This document shows positions 45,969-55,642 of a DNA stretch of 64,000 bases, one piece after another. This DNA is from Staphylococcus auricularis. Its GTDB lineage: Bacteria; Bacillota; Bacilli; Staphylococcales; Staphylococcaceae. Every line of letters starts with the position of its first letter. Within the stretch, counting starts at the first letter, position 1. Location: NCBI RefSeq assembly GCF_001500315.1, contig NZ_LLER01000010.1, forward strand, positions 124,001 through 188,000. Direction: 5' to 3'. A program made the position numbers and the translations under genes. Under the pieces are notes generated by a model, which was not told where the DNA came from, did no database searches, and was given only the letters and a program-made list of their open reading frames with translations.

Positions 45969-46871
45969 ATGAGGGAAAAATTATTAGGCAAATTTTTAGA
46001 TCGTTATATTTTACCAAGTCGAACAATGAATTTTAAAGATGAACAACGGTTCAATACTTTTGTAGATAAACAAGCAACTAAAAATGACAAGAAACATAAA
46101 CAACCTGAATCATTGAACGTTAAATCTAATTTAGAAAAAGAAGAATTGGATGGCATGCAGGTGTTTCGTTTTAATTTTAGACATAGTACAGCTAAGAAAA
46201 TTTTATATATTCATGGTGGTTATAATATTCTCCAACCTTCCGTCTTTCACTGGCGTTTTATGGACAAGCTCGCATTGAGCATGCTTCATGAAATTGTGAT
46301 GCCTATTTATCCGAAAACACCTACATATCATGTCGCAGATACATATGAGGCGTTAAATAAAATATATCAACAATTATTGAGTGAAGTGGAACATTCAGAA
46401 GATATCGTATTGATGGGTGATGGCTCAGGTGCTGCGCTCGCATTAAGTTTCACTCAGCAACTCGTTGAGCAAGATCAACCGTTACCACGTCAGCTATATT
46501 TAATTTCGCCACTGCTAGATGCGACGTTATCTAATGAGTTGATTACGACAGAGCTTAAAAAACAAGACATTTTAGTGAATACACATTATACGACGAAAGT
46601 GATGGAAATATGGGCAGATGAATTATCATTAGACGATCCAAAAGTGTCTCCACTTAATGGGCACATGATTGGCTTACCGCCGATTTTCATATTTGGAGGC
46701 AGTCGAGAAATTTACAATCCAGATATGCAAGTGCTTGCGGATATGTTAAAAGCGAAGTCGCTGGATGTACAGTTCTTCGAATATAAGAAAATGATTCATA
46801 ATTTCCCATTGTTTCCGATTCGAGAATCTCATAAAGCATTGAATCAAATTCTGTATTATTTAAATCATTAA
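45969..46871 (+). CDS. Alpha/beta-hydrolase fold protein (lipase/esterase-like)
   Basis: 300 residues from ATG 45969, with TAGGTGGG eight bases upstream. It has the oxyanion motif Y-I-H-G-G-Y near residue 84 and, where hormone-sensitive-lipase-type esterases have G-D-S-A-G, the run G150-D151-G152-S153-G154. A late I-H-N-F-P may supply the catalytic histidine and F-I-F-G-G-S-R-E the acid region. The serine is displaced by one position, so activity is uncertain. No signal peptide. Confidence 0.8.
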   Translation: MREKLLGKFLDRYILPSRTMNFKDEQRFNTFVDKQATKNDKKHKQPESLNVKSNLEKEELDGMQVFRFNFRHSTAKKILYIHGGYNILQPSVFHWRFMDKLALSMLHEIVMPIYPKTPTYHVADTYEALNKIYQQLLSEVEHSEDIVLMGDGSGAALALSFTQQLVEQDQPLPRQLYLISPLLDATLSNELITTELKKQDILVNTHYTTKVMEIWADELSLDDPKVSPLNGHMIGLPPIFIFGGSREIYNPDMQVLADMLKAKSLDVQFFEYKKMIHNFPLFPIRESHKALNQILYYLNH

Positions 46872-46899
46872 TGTTGGCAGACATTTTGCATACAAGCCA

Positions 46900-46949
46900 A
46901 AAGACTTTGAACCTTTAACCGTTGATTGCGTTAAGTTCAAAGTCTTCTT
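46900..46949. terminator. Terminator between hydrolase and thioesterase genes
   Basis: AAAGACTTTGAAC / GTTCAAAGTCTT around a 22-base loop, TCTTTAT tail; converging genes. Confidence 0.82.
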
Positions 46950-46970
46950 TATATTGAGTGAATATACGTT

Positions 46971-47435
46971 TTATGACACGCTGATGCGATGTCCAAGTTG
47001 TTTAGGCCAGTCGACTTGTGGTTGAGCGTGATGGGCCTGTTCAAGTTGTGAGAAAAAGGATGCTGGAAATGGTGCGGTTTGATTCGTTGAGCGGTCAATA
47101 CCAATCATCATAACTTCATTGGTTGCTGCTAGGGTGTCATCATCTTTATACAGCATGAGGAAAAAGTGGATACGTTTTTTATCATAATCATAGATATAGA
47201 CATGAATATTAAAGTGGTCATCTTTTGCTAACTCAGACAGATAACTCGTATGTACTTTTGCTGTAAACACTGTATAATTGAGTTGGTCTCGCGCAGCTAA
47301 CGACAGGCCATGCTGATAGTGAAATTCATTAATCGCTTTACTGAATACGATGTTGTAATCTGAATCGTGCATATGACCGTTATGATCAATCATATCTTCT
47401 GTGACTTGATGGTGTGTGATAAATGGATACTGCAT
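46971..47435 (-). CDS. Hotdog-fold thioesterase family protein
   Basis: 154 residues from the ATG with GGAGGT eight bases upstream; an earlier in-frame start is not supported. The start V-T-E-D-M-I-D-H-N-G-H-M-H-D-S-D-Y and the central Y-L-S-E-L-x-x-x-D-H-F-N-I-H-V are the hotdog thioesterase pattern, here close to the carnitine-operon/betainyl-CoA thioesterase kind. Likely hydrolyses an acyl-CoA; substrate unknown. Confidence 0.82.
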   Translation of the reverse strand: MQYPFITHHQVTEDMIDHNGHMHDSDYNIVFSKAINEFHYQHGLSLAARDQLNYTVFTAKVHTSYLSELAKDDHFNIHVYIYDYDKKRIHFFLMLYKDDDTLAATNEVMMIGIDRSTNQTAPFPASFFSQLEQAHHAQPQVDWPKQLGHRISVS

Positions 47436-47764
47436 GGGTTCGACCTCCAATGTCTCATATTTGTAGATATCATAGCATATTCCATTCTTTTTTATGATAA
47501 AATAGAATCGTTGCACATTAAATGGCTTGAATGAATGCGCATTGATGTATCAGGTATCTCAATGTGTCATAGTTGAGTTTCATCTATGACAACACGTTAT
47601 GCTATAATAACTGACGTGAAATCGTTCGAGTCATGCATTGTCGTATAAAGCGCAATATATCTCATGTAAGCATGAGTTTTAATATTAAGGAAGAAAAAGA
47701 GTAATTGAACCGCGTCAATCAGTATCTATGACGCGTATGAAACAGTAATGAAAGTAGGAACAAT
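47436..47764. other. Intergenic region thioesterase / fni
   Basis: About 330 bases between divergent genes with promoters on both sides (a TATAAT near 47603 points right). An inverted repeat TCATAG / CTATGA spans about 47570-47590. No gene seen. Confidence 0.5.
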
Positions 47765-48805
47765 ATGAGTGATGAAATAAGAGAACGACGTAAAAACGAG
47801 CACGTAGAAATAGCGATGGCTCAACAAGATGCAAAGATCTCAGATTTTGATCGATTACGCTTTGTCCACTATTCTATGCCTTCCATCGATGTCTCAGATG
47901 TACAATTAAAAAGTGAACTCGATGATTTTACGTTGTCATCACCAATTTATATCAATGCGATGACAGGAGGGAGCGACTGGACGAAGCAAATTAATGAAAA
48001 GTTAGCAGTGATTGCAAGAGAAGCAGGCTTAGCTATGGCAGTCGGTTCTACTCACGCTGCATTGCGCAACCCGAATCAGCGCGATTCATTCAAGGTCGTC
48101 CGTGAAACCCATCCTGAAGGCATCATCTTTAGTAATGTTGGCGCAGACGTGCCTGTAGATAAGGCAGTAGAAGCAGTAGAGTTACTCGATGCACAGGCGC
48201 TTCAAGTTCATGTGAATGCACCCCAAGAATTGGTGATGCCAGAAGGAAATCGTACATTTTCTGCTTGGAAATCCAATCTGGAAAAAATTGTTAAACAAGT
48301 CCACGTGCCTGTCATCGTAAAAGAAGTCGGTTTTGGTATGAGCCAAGCCTTTATCGATGATTTATATGAATTAGGTGTGAAGTATGTTGACGTCAGCGGA
48401 CGTGGAGGTACGAACTTTGTCGATATTGAAAATGAGCGCCGTTCATTAAAAGATATGTCTTATCTTTCACAATGGGGCCAAAGCACGGTAGAGTCTTTAT
48501 TAGAAAGTAAGCACGCTCAATCCTATATGACGGTCTTTGCAAGTGGGGGCGTCCGTACACCTCTAGATGCTATCAAATGTTTAGCGTTAGGCGCTAAAGC
48601 AGTTGGCATGTCACGTCCATTCCTAAATCAATTAGAAAATAAAGGGATTACGGCGACGCTCGAATATGTAGAACAGTTTCATGAGCAACTGACACATATT
48701 ATGACGATGTTGAATGCGAAAACTATCGCTGAGTTGCCTGAGGTACCTGTCATATTTGACCTACAATTACAGAATTGGATTGCACAGCGTCATTTAGACA
48801 TATAA
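47765..48805 (+). CDS. fni: Isopentenyl-diphosphate delta-isomerase, type 2 (FMN-dependent)
   Basis: 346 residues. R-K-N-E-H at the start, M-T-G-G, the A-V-G-S-T-H-A-A-L block, V-K-E-V-G-F-G-M and [10 protein letters not shown] are the type 2 isomerase signatures that bind FMN and substrate. It interconverts IPP and DMAPP, needed for menaquinone and undecaprenol in organisms with the mevalonate pathway. GTAGGAAC precedes the ATG. Confidence 0.95.
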   Translation: MSDEIRERRKNEHVEIAMAQQDAKISDFDRLRFVHYSMPSIDVSDVQLKSELDDFTLSSPIYINAMTGGSDWTKQINEKLAVIAREAGLAMAVGSTHAALRNPNQRDSFKVVRETHPEGIIFSNVGADVPVDKAVEAVELLDAQALQVHVNAPQELVMPEGNRTFSAWKSNLEKIVKQVHVPVIVKEVGFGMSQAFIDDLYELGVKYVDVSGRGGTNFVDIENERRSLKDMSYLSQWGQSTVESLLESKHAQSYMTVFASGGVRTPLDAIKCLALGAKAVGMSRPFLNQLENKGITATLEYVEQFHEQLTHIMTMLNAKTIAELPEVPVIFDLQLQNWIAQRHLDI

Positions 48806-48810
48806 GAATG

Positions 48811-48847
48811 AAAAAGGTTCGAACTTATCATGAGTTCGAACCTCTTT
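48811..48847. terminator. Terminator between fni and DNA glycosylase gene
   Basis: AGGTTCGAACT / AGTTCGAACCT, seven-base loop, TTTTT rightwards and T-run leftwards. The TTCGAA core is not part of a tRNA. Confidence 0.9.
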
Positions 48848-49459
48848 TTATTGCCAGGTAGATGAAGCATCTTGCATTTCTGATTTACGCATGTGAGAGA
48901 CATAAGGATTGCCTTTAACCGTAAAACGTAACGGTTTCTCAGTCCATTCGCCTTTATTAGGAATCCCTATACGCGGACTTTCTTCGATTGATTTAGGATA
49001 TTTGCGATGCTTCGTATCAATTTGTAAAGGAGCACTTGTTAAGTGCTTGCCATTAATGTCCCGGGGAATATGAAATGCTTTGGTCCATTTACCTGGTCCA
49101 TTTGTCACTTCAATTCCCGTTTTATTTCTATTTTGTTCCATATATTCGATACCTTCTTCTGGTTCTATGCCGCGGATTAAAACACCTTCAGGTACATCCT
49201 CTTCTTGTGTAACGAAATTAACTAACAGTTGTGTGTGTATCGAATGACCATAGATAGTACCTCCGCGTTGATATAAAGATTCTACGCTCGGAGTTCTTCT
49301 ATGATTATAGCCATGAGCAGCACGATCGCTTGCACCAAGGTAAGCTTCCGTTTCGACAATATAGCCACTATAAGTGATGTTACCCTCTTGATATATCACC
49401 CGTACACCGAGTAAATCTTTTGCAATATCTGTAGTTTGACGATTTAAAAAGTCCATCAA
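48848..49459 (-). CDS. DNA-3-methyladenine glycosylase (AAG/MPG family)
   Basis: 203 residues. I-V-E-T-E-A-Y-L-G (with the catalytic Glu), [30 protein letters not shown] and N-G-P-G-K are the alkyladenine glycosylase motifs. It removes alkylated purines in base excision repair. The consensus Y-V-Y position in the intercalating loop reads I-Y-G-H here. Single gene. Confidence 0.93.
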   Translation of the reverse strand: MMDFLNRQTTDIAKDLLGVRVIYQEGNITYSGYIVETEAYLGASDRAAHGYNHRRTPSVESLYQRGGTIYGHSIHTQLLVNFVTQEEDVPEGVLIRGIEPEEGIEYMEQNRNKTGIEVTNGPGKWTKAFHIPRDINGKHLTSAPLQIDTKHRKYPKSIEESPRIGIPNKGEWTEKPLRFTVKGNPYVSHMRKSEMQDASSTWQ

Positions 49460-49618
49460 TCTGTTAGCCCCCCATTCAATAATACGCTCATCAGTTCATG
49501 TAGATGGTTCGATTACTTACATATTATAAAGTAAATGACAGCGCGCGTCGATGATAGCCAAATGAGTGTCATCACATGTTAATTGAGCGTATATATGTCA
49601 TTTAATTATGTGGTAAGT

Positions 49619-49640
49619 AAATTAACTTTAAAGTTAATTT
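49619..49640. promoter_or_regulatory. Perfect 22-base palindrome upstream of the ABC operon
   Basis: Arms AAATTAACTTT and AAAGTTAATTT meet without a spacer, about 80 bases before the ABC ATPase start. A possible operator for an unidentified dimeric regulator; no regulator gene is adjacent. It could also form a cruciform or hairpin. Confidence 0.5.
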
Positions 49641-49721
49641 TTTGATTTATGAAATAGTTAAAAATACGAAGTAGAAGTATGCTATAGTAAAGGTACCAAA
49701 TAAGAGGATAGGAGAGAATCT

Positions 49722-50621
49722 ATGACTTTAAGCATCGATCACGTAACGAAACGTTACAATACGAAAGTAGCTGTAAATGATATTTCTCTAGAGTTAGATC
49801 AAGGGAAAATGCTAGGGTTCTTAGGACGAAATGGTGCAGGGAAGACCACGACTTTTCGCATGATTTTAGGCCTAACCCCTATGAGTGAAGGACGTATTAC
49901 ATATAATGGTGAGAAGATTGGTCCCCATATGTATAACAGAATTGGTTATCTTCCTGAAGAACGCGGTTTACATCCGAAAATGAAGGTCGAAGAAGAACTG
50001 CGTTATCTAGCAACGCTGAAAGGCATGAAATCTAAAGCCATATCTGAAGCGTTAGATTACTGGCTTGAGAGATTTAATATAACTGAAAATCGCAACAAAA
50101 AAATAGAGAAGTTATCTAAAGGGAATCAACAGAAAATTCAATTGCTTGCGAGCATGCTTCATGAACCCGAATTGTTGATTCTAGATGAACCATTAAGTGG
50201 ACTCGATCCAGTGAACGTAGAGCTCTTAAAATCTGCAGTGTTAGATTTAAACAGCAAAGGGGCAACGATTATTTATAGCTCACATAGAATGGAACATATT
50301 GAAGCACTTTGTGATGACGTGTGTATATTGAATAAAGGTGAAATGATTGTCTCAGGGACACTACAAGATGTGAAAGCAAATCATGGGAATAAACGGATCG
50401 TGATAGAAACAGAACATCCGATGCCTGAGATAGATGAATTGCCAGGCGTGTTAAACGTTGATAGAGAGAAAAATGAACTCCAAGTTTCAATTGAAGATGA
50501 GTCTGTTGCAGAATCCGTCTATCAAGTCGTGACCCAATATGGTTTTGTTAGACGTTTCCAATTGATGGAGCCAACGTTAAATGAAATCTTTATTGATAAG
50601 GTGGGTGAGCTTGATGGATAA
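49722..50621 (+). CDS. ABC exporter ATP-binding protein (NatA-like)
   Basis: 299 residues. Walker A G-R-N-G-A-G-K-T-T, signature L-S-K-G-N-Q-Q-K, Walker B L-L-I-L-D-E-P-L-S-G-L-D-P, switch histidine in S-S-H-R-M-E, plus a C-terminal extension of about 90 residues. The K-G-N-Q signature variant and extension mark the NatA/EcsA-like ABC-2 exporter group. Overlaps the permease gene by eight bases. ATAGGAGAG precedes the ATG. Confidence 0.92.
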   Translation: MTLSIDHVTKRYNTKVAVNDISLELDQGKMLGFLGRNGAGKTTTFRMILGLTPMSEGRITYNGEKIGPHMYNRIGYLPEERGLHPKMKVEEELRYLATLKGMKSKAISEALDYWLERFNITENRNKKIEKLSKGNQQKIQLLASMLHEPELLILDEPLSGLDPVNVELLKSAVLDLNSKGATIIYSSHRMEHIEALCDDVCILNKGEMIVSGTLQDVKANHGNKRIVIETEHPMPEIDELPGVLNVDREKNELQVSIEDESVAESVYQVVTQYGFVRRFQLMEPTLNEIFIDKVGELDG

Positions 50622-51849
50622 ATTTTTAGCAACGTTTATGTTGACATACAAGAATAAAGTGAAAGCAAAATCATTTATTATCTTTACAACTGTCGTTGTT
50701 CTTTTGATAGTATTACTCGCTAATGTGAATAAGATTATTGAATTCTTTGATGATGGAGAAGATAAGATTGGTGTGGCTGCACCTACAACGGAATTATATG
50801 AAGCGGTGAAATCACAAAACAAACAGTTCGGTGATGATGTGCAGTTTGTAAAAATTTCTGAAAAAGATGCTAAATCCCAAATCAGAGATGAAAAGATTGA
50901 TGACGCATTTGTGATTAAAGAAGGACAAGATCAACAGTTAGAAGGTAAAATTTTAAGTCATTCGACCGTTTCTGCTGAAGATGAACAACTATTGCAAACG
51001 GTGCTCTCGCAAATTCAATCGCAAATGAGAGCAGCTCAAATGGATTTAACACCGAAGCAATTAGCAGATTTACAAGCACAAAGTAAAGTTTCTAGTGAAG
51101 TCGTATCCACAAGTTCAGATGGTTCATCATTGAGTCCATCACAACAAGCGTTGAATAGTATCATTATTAATGGCGGCGTCTTTTTAATGTTTTTCATCAT
51201 CATTAATTACAGCAGCCAAGTCGGCATGGAAATTGCTACTGAGAAAACATCCCGTGTCATTGAAATGATTATTACGAGTGTCAAACCCGTCACGCATATC
51301 ACAGCTAAGATTTGTGGTATTCTTGCCGTCGCGTTTACGCAAGTGTTTATTTTCGTCGCTACTGCCGTGATTTGTTTCTTCGTATTTGATGTCAGTGATT
51401 TATTAGATGGATTTGAATTTGAAACTAATCCAGAGACAACGCGGTTAATTGTTGTAGGTATCATTTTCTTAATTCTTGGGATTATCTCATACGTACTACT
51501 TTCAGCCTTGCTTGGTTCAATCACAGCTCGTATTGAAGACATCAACCAAACTTTCATGCCTGTGACATTGATCTCTATTGTCGGGCTCTACATTGGTATA
51601 TTTAGTTTTATTAAACCGGAAAATATGCTGGAAAAAGTAACGAGCTTTATTCCACTATTATCACCATTTATCATGTTTATTCGATCAAGTACACCAGATG
51701 TATCATGGATTGAGATTTTCATTAGCATGGGATTATCAGTTATCGCTATCGTATTGCTCGCTTGGTTAACATTGAGAAGTTACAAAGACAGTGTCTTACG
51801 TTTCGATAAAGGATTGATTCAAAGTTTCAAACGGTTATTTAAACAATAA
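50614..51849 (+). CDS. ABC-2 type permease (NatB-like)
   Basis: 411 residues from ATG 50614, inside the end of the ATPase gene. One N-terminal helix, an extracytoplasmic domain of about 150 residues, then five or six helices with M-E-I-A-T-E-K-T-S-R-V-I-E-M-I-I-T-S-V-K-P, a hallmark of the ABC-2 NatB/YhaP type. Together with the ATPase it should export Na+, a drug or a peptide; the substrate is unknown. Confidence 0.9.
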   Translation: MDKFLATFMLTYKNKVKAKSFIIFTTVVVLLIVLLANVNKIIEFFDDGEDKIGVAAPTTELYEAVKSQNKQFGDDVQFVKISEKDAKSQIRDEKIDDAFVIKEGQDQQLEGKILSHSTVSAEDEQLLQTVLSQIQSQMRAAQMDLTPKQLADLQAQSKVSSEVVSTSSDGSSLSPSQQALNSIIINGGVFLMFFIIINYSSQVGMEIATEKTSRVIEMIITSVKPVTHITAKICGILAVAFTQVFIFVATAVICFFVFDVSDLLDGFEFETNPETTRLIVVGIIFLILGIISYVLLSALLGSITARIEDINQTFMPVTLISIVGLYIGIFSFIKPENMLEKVTSFIPLLSPFIMFIRSSTPDVSWIEIFISMGLSVIAIVLLAWLTLRSYKDSVLRFDKGLIQSFKRLFKQ

Positions 51850-51970
51850 AATGCGTCTTGTGCTGTAAATTTAGTTGATATTACGCAAAGGCGGTTCTAT
51901 AATTGGGAATAACGTGTAATCTAAGGGAGATCACGCAGTAAGTTATAAATAAAGGGAAGTAAGATGGTTA

Positions 51971-52055
51971 AAAAGGTTGGGACTCGTCGCTTAGCTTTTT
52001 GAAGGTGTTCAGATAGTGATGCGAAAGCTTCTAGAATAATGGTACTCAACCTTTT
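51971..52055. repeat. Nested hairpin upstream of galM
   Basis: AAAAGGTTG (51971-51979) pairs with CAACCTTTT (52047-52055), enclosing AGCTTT / AAAGCT (51993-51998, 52024-52029). It lies between the ABC operon and galM. No long T-run follows rightwards, so it may be a weak terminator, a leader structure or a small RNA. Confidence 0.45.
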
Positions 52056-52088
52056 GCCTTAAAGTGGATCGTACGGAAAGGATTTATA

Positions 52089-53117
52089 TTGAATATGTTT
52101 ACAAAAGTCGAACACCAAAGTAATGGTTTTGATTTAATTAAGATTAACAACGACGAAACGACAATTGTGTTTACGAATTATGGGGCCCGTATTGTTTCAT
52201 GGAAATACAACGATAACAATATCGTTTTAGGAAATGTAGTTGAAGCAGACGAATTTTATCTCGACAATCCGTTTAACTTTGGCGCAACAATTGGACGTTA
52301 TGGTGGTCGTATTGCAGATGCTACGTTTGAGTTAGAAGGACAAACGTATCAATTAGAAGCAAATGATGACCCACACCATATACATGGCGGCTCAAATGGA
52401 TTAGATACGACATTTTTTGACTACGAAATCGTAGAACAAGTGAATCAAACGAAGATTATTTTCACAACGGAACTGACAGAAGCACAAGACGGATATCCTG
52501 GTGATATACGTATACAGGTGACCCATACGTATGATATCAACTATTGTTGGACGGTTGAATACGAAGCGACCTCTACGAAGACCACATTATTTAATCCGAT
52601 GAATCACGTGTATTTCAATTTAAACCGTGATAATAACGTCGTAGACAATCATGTGTTATCGAGTGAAGAGCTGAAATTGTATCCTCTCAATAAACAGCAT
52701 CTTGTCGATACTGAGGAATCGATTGATTTGGTTGAGATGTTAGGCAAAGATAAGATTGCATTAGCAGAGTTATTCCAAAGTGATGCGCCTCAATTAGCTG
52801 AACAGATGGCACAATGTGGTGGGTTAGATCATCCTATTGAAGTGTCACAAGGTCAGTTACAATTATGCAATGATCAGTTTGTATTAGATGTTGAAACGGA
52901 TATGCCGTATGTCGTCATATTCACGTTCAATGATCCTTCAAGCTGGGACAGTGATTTTAATATTTACAAAGCACACTCTGGCGTGACATTAGAAACGCAA
53001 TGCATGCCAAATGATATCAATCCATATGGTGAAGATGCTTGTTCCGTTTTAGAACCGCATCAGCCATTCTATTCGAAAACGACGTATAAGATTTCAGTGA
53101 AAAATGAAGATGAATAA
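52089..53117 (+). CDS. galM: Aldose 1-epimerase (galactose mutarotase)
   Basis: 342 residues. N-Y-G-A-R-I-V-S-W, N-P-F-N-F-G-A-T-I-G-R-Y-G-G-R-I, H-I-H-G-G (catalytic His), H-V-Y-F-N-L (His) and V-T-L-E-T-Q-C-M-P (Glu) are family motifs. It interconverts alpha and beta aldoses. GGAAAGGA has a six-base gap to a TTG start at 52089; an ATG two codons on (52095) would have a 12-base gap, so the TTG is preferred with some doubt. Confidence 0.92.
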   Translation: MNMFTKVEHQSNGFDLIKINNDETTIVFTNYGARIVSWKYNDNNIVLGNVVEADEFYLDNPFNFGATIGRYGGRIADATFELEGQTYQLEANDDPHHIHGGSNGLDTTFFDYEIVEQVNQTKIIFTTELTEAQDGYPGDIRIQVTHTYDINYCWTVEYEATSTKTTLFNPMNHVYFNLNRDNNVVDNHVLSSEELKLYPLNKQHLVDTEESIDLVEMLGKDKIALAELFQSDAPQLAEQMAQCGGLDHPIEVSQGQLQLCNDQFVLDVETDMPYVVIFTFNDPSSWDSDFNIYKAHSGVTLETQCMPNDINPYGEDACSVLEPHQPFYSKTTYKISVKNEDE

Positions 53118-53132
53118 CCATATTTGAACGAT

Positions 53133-53172
53133 AAAGCAGTTCATGATGCAAGAGATGTCATGAATTGCTTTT
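53133..53172 (+). terminator. Terminator after galM
   Basis: AAAGCAGTTCATGA / TCATGAATTGCTTT with one mismatch, TTTTT tail. Confidence 0.88.
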
Positions 53173-53290
53173 TTATTCGCGATAAACCGCTTATAATTTA
53201 AGTAAGAGAGATACATAAGATAGAGCTATAGATTTCATGCATGTTCTTGTACAATAATAATTAGAAAACGTGACGTAAAGGGGCAACATA

Positions 53291-53977
53291 ATGGATATGA
53301 ATGAGTTAAAAGCGCTAACCTTTGATGATGCAATCAAGCAAATTGAAGACGGGATGATCGTAGGTATTGGTTCAGGTTCTACGATAGAACTATTAATTCC
53401 AGCACTTGCGAAACAATTAAGAAATCAACAAAAGCACATTACAAGTGTCTGTACATCTAAAAAGACCGCGATGCTCGTAGAAAATGAAGGCATTCCAGTC
53501 ATGGATGTTAATGAGGTAGAACAGATTCATCTTGCGATCGATGGTGCAGATGAAGTTGACCCTGAACTCAATCTCATCAAAGGTGGGGGCGGTGCCTTGT
53601 TTAGAGAAAAGGTCATTGATGCGAAAGCGGATCGATTCATTGTACTGATTGATGAATCCAAGCAAGTTGAATATCTTGGTGCTTCGTTCAAACTACCTGT
53701 GGAAGTAGATCAATTCAATTGGATTATGTTATCCAAACAATTAGAAAAAGATTTATCATCTCATGTCGAACGCCGTATGATGGATGACGAACCATTTGTG
53801 ACGGACAATGGGAATTATATTTTAGATATTCAGCTTGAAAAACCGATGAATGTCTATGATTTACATGAATATTTGATTCATTTGGTAGGCGTGCTAGAAA
53901 CTGGATTGTTTTTAGATGTAACCGACCAAGTTATCGTTGGTACGCAACAGGGAGTTAAAGTTTTAAACCGTGAATAA
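53291..53977 (+). CDS. rpiA: Ribose-5-phosphate isomerase A
   Basis: 228 residues. G-I-G-S-G-S-T-I, D-G-A-D-E-V-D, L-I-K-G-G-G-G-A-L-F-R-E-K (catalytic Glu and Lys) are conserved. It links ribulose- and ribose-5-phosphate in the pentose phosphate pathway. AAAGGGGC precedes the ATG; a second ATG follows two codons later. Single gene with a terminator. Confidence 0.96.
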   Translation: MDMNELKALTFDDAIKQIEDGMIVGIGSGSTIELLIPALAKQLRNQQKHITSVCTSKKTAMLVENEGIPVMDVNEVEQIHLAIDGADEVDPELNLIKGGGGALFREKVIDAKADRFIVLIDESKQVEYLGASFKLPVEVDQFNWIMLSKQLEKDLSSHVERRMMDDEPFVTDNGNYILDIQLEKPMNVYDLHEYLIHLVGVLETGLFLDVTDQVIVGTQQGVKVLNRE

Positions 53978-53998
53978 AATAATTAACAGATTAAAAAG

Positions 53999-54030
53999 AA
54001 CCCCTTCACATCAATGTGAAGGGGTTTGTT
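53999..54030. terminator. Terminator between rpiA and lyrA
   Basis: Perfect 13-base arms AACCCCTTCACAT / ATGTGAAGGGGTT with a two-base loop and a T-rich tail; bidirectional. Confidence 0.9.
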
Positions 54031-54057
54031 TATGTTTGAAACGTCATCTTAAATGGC

Positions 54058-55296
54058 TTAACGGCGGTGAGAGTGACGATGCGCAGCGTTAATTTCTGAT
54101 TGAATGGCGTCGTTATCGTCATCGTTGTCCGTTACTGTTTCTTCTGTAGTTTCATTATCAGTTACATCTGTTGGTTGCGTTTCTGCTTCATTTGGAACGT
54201 CGGTCTCTGTTTGATCTGTTGTAGATTGAACGGTGCTCTCTGTTTCAGTATGATCTGTATCTACAGTTTCATTTGATTCTGTTTCTGTTGATTGTTCATT
54301 TTGATCACGAGATGAGTTAGGTGTTTCGTTTGTTGCTTCGTTCGTTGGTGTGGCATCTGTTTCTTGTGAAGTGTTTTGTGCTTCGGTTGTTGCGTATGTA
54401 GATGTTGCATTTAATGCATCGTCATTGTCGCTTTCAAGTGTACTTTCATTATCACTGCGATCATTGACGTGATCTAAGTAATTATTTTCTTCTACTTCAT
54501 CTAATGAACGTTTCGTTGTTAAATATATGATTAATCGAATGATTAGACTCAATGCAATGTATACAACAGTCACACCTGTAGTTGCAAGTGCAATGACTTT
54601 CATCGCAAACACATTTCCTAGTTCTTCATTAAATAGGAAAACAAGTGGTATAGACATTGCTGCATGGAAGATGGTTGCAATATAAATTGTACGTCCTTCT
54701 GTGTTTCTAATTAATTCTCCAACTAATAGAGAGAATGTGAAGGAATAAAGTACGTTATACATTGTATATTCCATTGAGAACGACATGTTAATATTCCATA
54801 TTGCAAAGAGCACACCTACAACGATTGAAGCGAAGAATGTGTTCATCTTCATTTCAATAATTTGTTGTAAATAACTACGGAAACCAAATTCAACAATGAA
54901 TGCCATCACAATTTGTCCAATAATAATCGAACTGATTGAGACAGATAAGTCATTTGGTTGAAGTAAGATAAAACTATCAGCATACGTATTAAACGCAGTC
55001 ATGCAAATAATTAAGATGATGATAGGTAAGATAAGCGCGAGAAGTATGCGCTCTACAACTTTAAGATCTATAGTGAATTTTAGCCCTTGGAGTTGTAAAT
55101 CTCTGTGTTTAAAAACGAGAATACAGAAGATTGCAGCTACAAATGGTGCGAGATAGCTCAAATCAAAAACAAATGTTTTGAATGGTGTACTGCCCTGAAG
55201 ATCTTTGAGGATAATTGGTAATAACAGCTGTGCAATTACTATGAACACAAAGATCATCATTGCCCATTGGAATTTTGAAATACGTTTATTGTCCAT
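54058..55296 (-). CDS. lyrA: LyrA/SpdC, CPBP-family membrane protein
   Basis: 412 residues from ATG with GGAGGT upstream. Eight or so membrane helices are followed by a 140-residue cytoplasmic tail rich in T, E, D, N and ending in H-R-H-S-H-R-R. The start [13 protein letters not shown] and N-N-Y-L-D-H-V-N-D after the last helix match S. aureus LyrA/SpdC, which affects lysostaphin resistance, cross-wall protein display and WalKR signalling. The CPBP motif 1 is only E-F-G-F-R (not E-E-x-x-x-R), so peptidase activity is doubtful, as known for SpdC. Confidence 0.92.
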   Translation of the reverse strand: MDNKRISKFQWAMMIFVFIVIAQLLLPIILKDLQGSTPFKTFVFDLSYLAPFVAAIFCILVFKHRDLQLQGLKFTIDLKVVERILLALILPIIILIICMTAFNTYADSFILLQPNDLSVSISSIIIGQIVMAFIVEFGFRSYLQQIIEMKMNTFFASIVVGVLFAIWNINMSFSMEYTMYNVLYSFTFSLLVGELIRNTEGRTIYIATIFHAAMSIPLVFLFNEELGNVFAMKVIALATTGVTVVYIALSLIIRLIIYLTTKRSLDEVEENNYLDHVNDRSDNESTLESDNDDALNATSTYATTEAQNTSQETDATPTNEATNETPNSSRDQNEQSTETESNETVDTDHTETESTVQSTTDQTETDVPNEAETQPTDVTDNETTEETVTDNDDDNDAIQSEINAAHRHSHRR

Positions 55297-55642
55297 TGCT
55301 AACCTCCAATAAGGTTTATAAAAAATCATTTATGGTTCATTATACAAGTTAAAGTTCTAAAAATAAATTATTCCGTGATAAATATCTTCGAAATGTAGTA
55401 GTTGTAACATGATATGGGTATATTTGAAAGAGGTTGTATTACAAAATATGAATTTTTACAGATAAAACAAATAAAATGAATGATGCTGGCCGGGTTCTAT
55501 CATTGTGTCACCATATTGAGCTCATTTTTTCGAAATCCGACGTCATTGCTTAAATGGTTGGTTCATTATAGAATTGTATATGTGAAATCGCTAACTAACA
55601 CGCGTGATATTTGGTAATTCTAATAAGAGAGGGGACAAACCA
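55297..55642. other. Intergenic region lyrA / hutG
   Basis: About 350 bases between divergent genes. Near the hutG end lies TGAAATCGCTAACT at 55583-55596, matching 13 of 14 positions of the cre consensus TGWAANCGNTNWCA. No gene seen. Confidence 0.55.
55583..55596 (+). promoter_or_regulatory. Candidate cre site upstream of hutG
   Basis: TGAAATCGCTAACT, one mismatch to TGWAANCGNTNWCA, 47 bases before the start codon. Histidine use is a classic target of carbon catabolite repression. Confidence 0.55.

Noticed and set aside
48811..48847. GGTTCGAAC sequence resembling a tRNA T-arm
   Set aside because: It is one arm of a perfect terminator hairpin between two converging genes and no acceptor or anticodon stem surrounds it.
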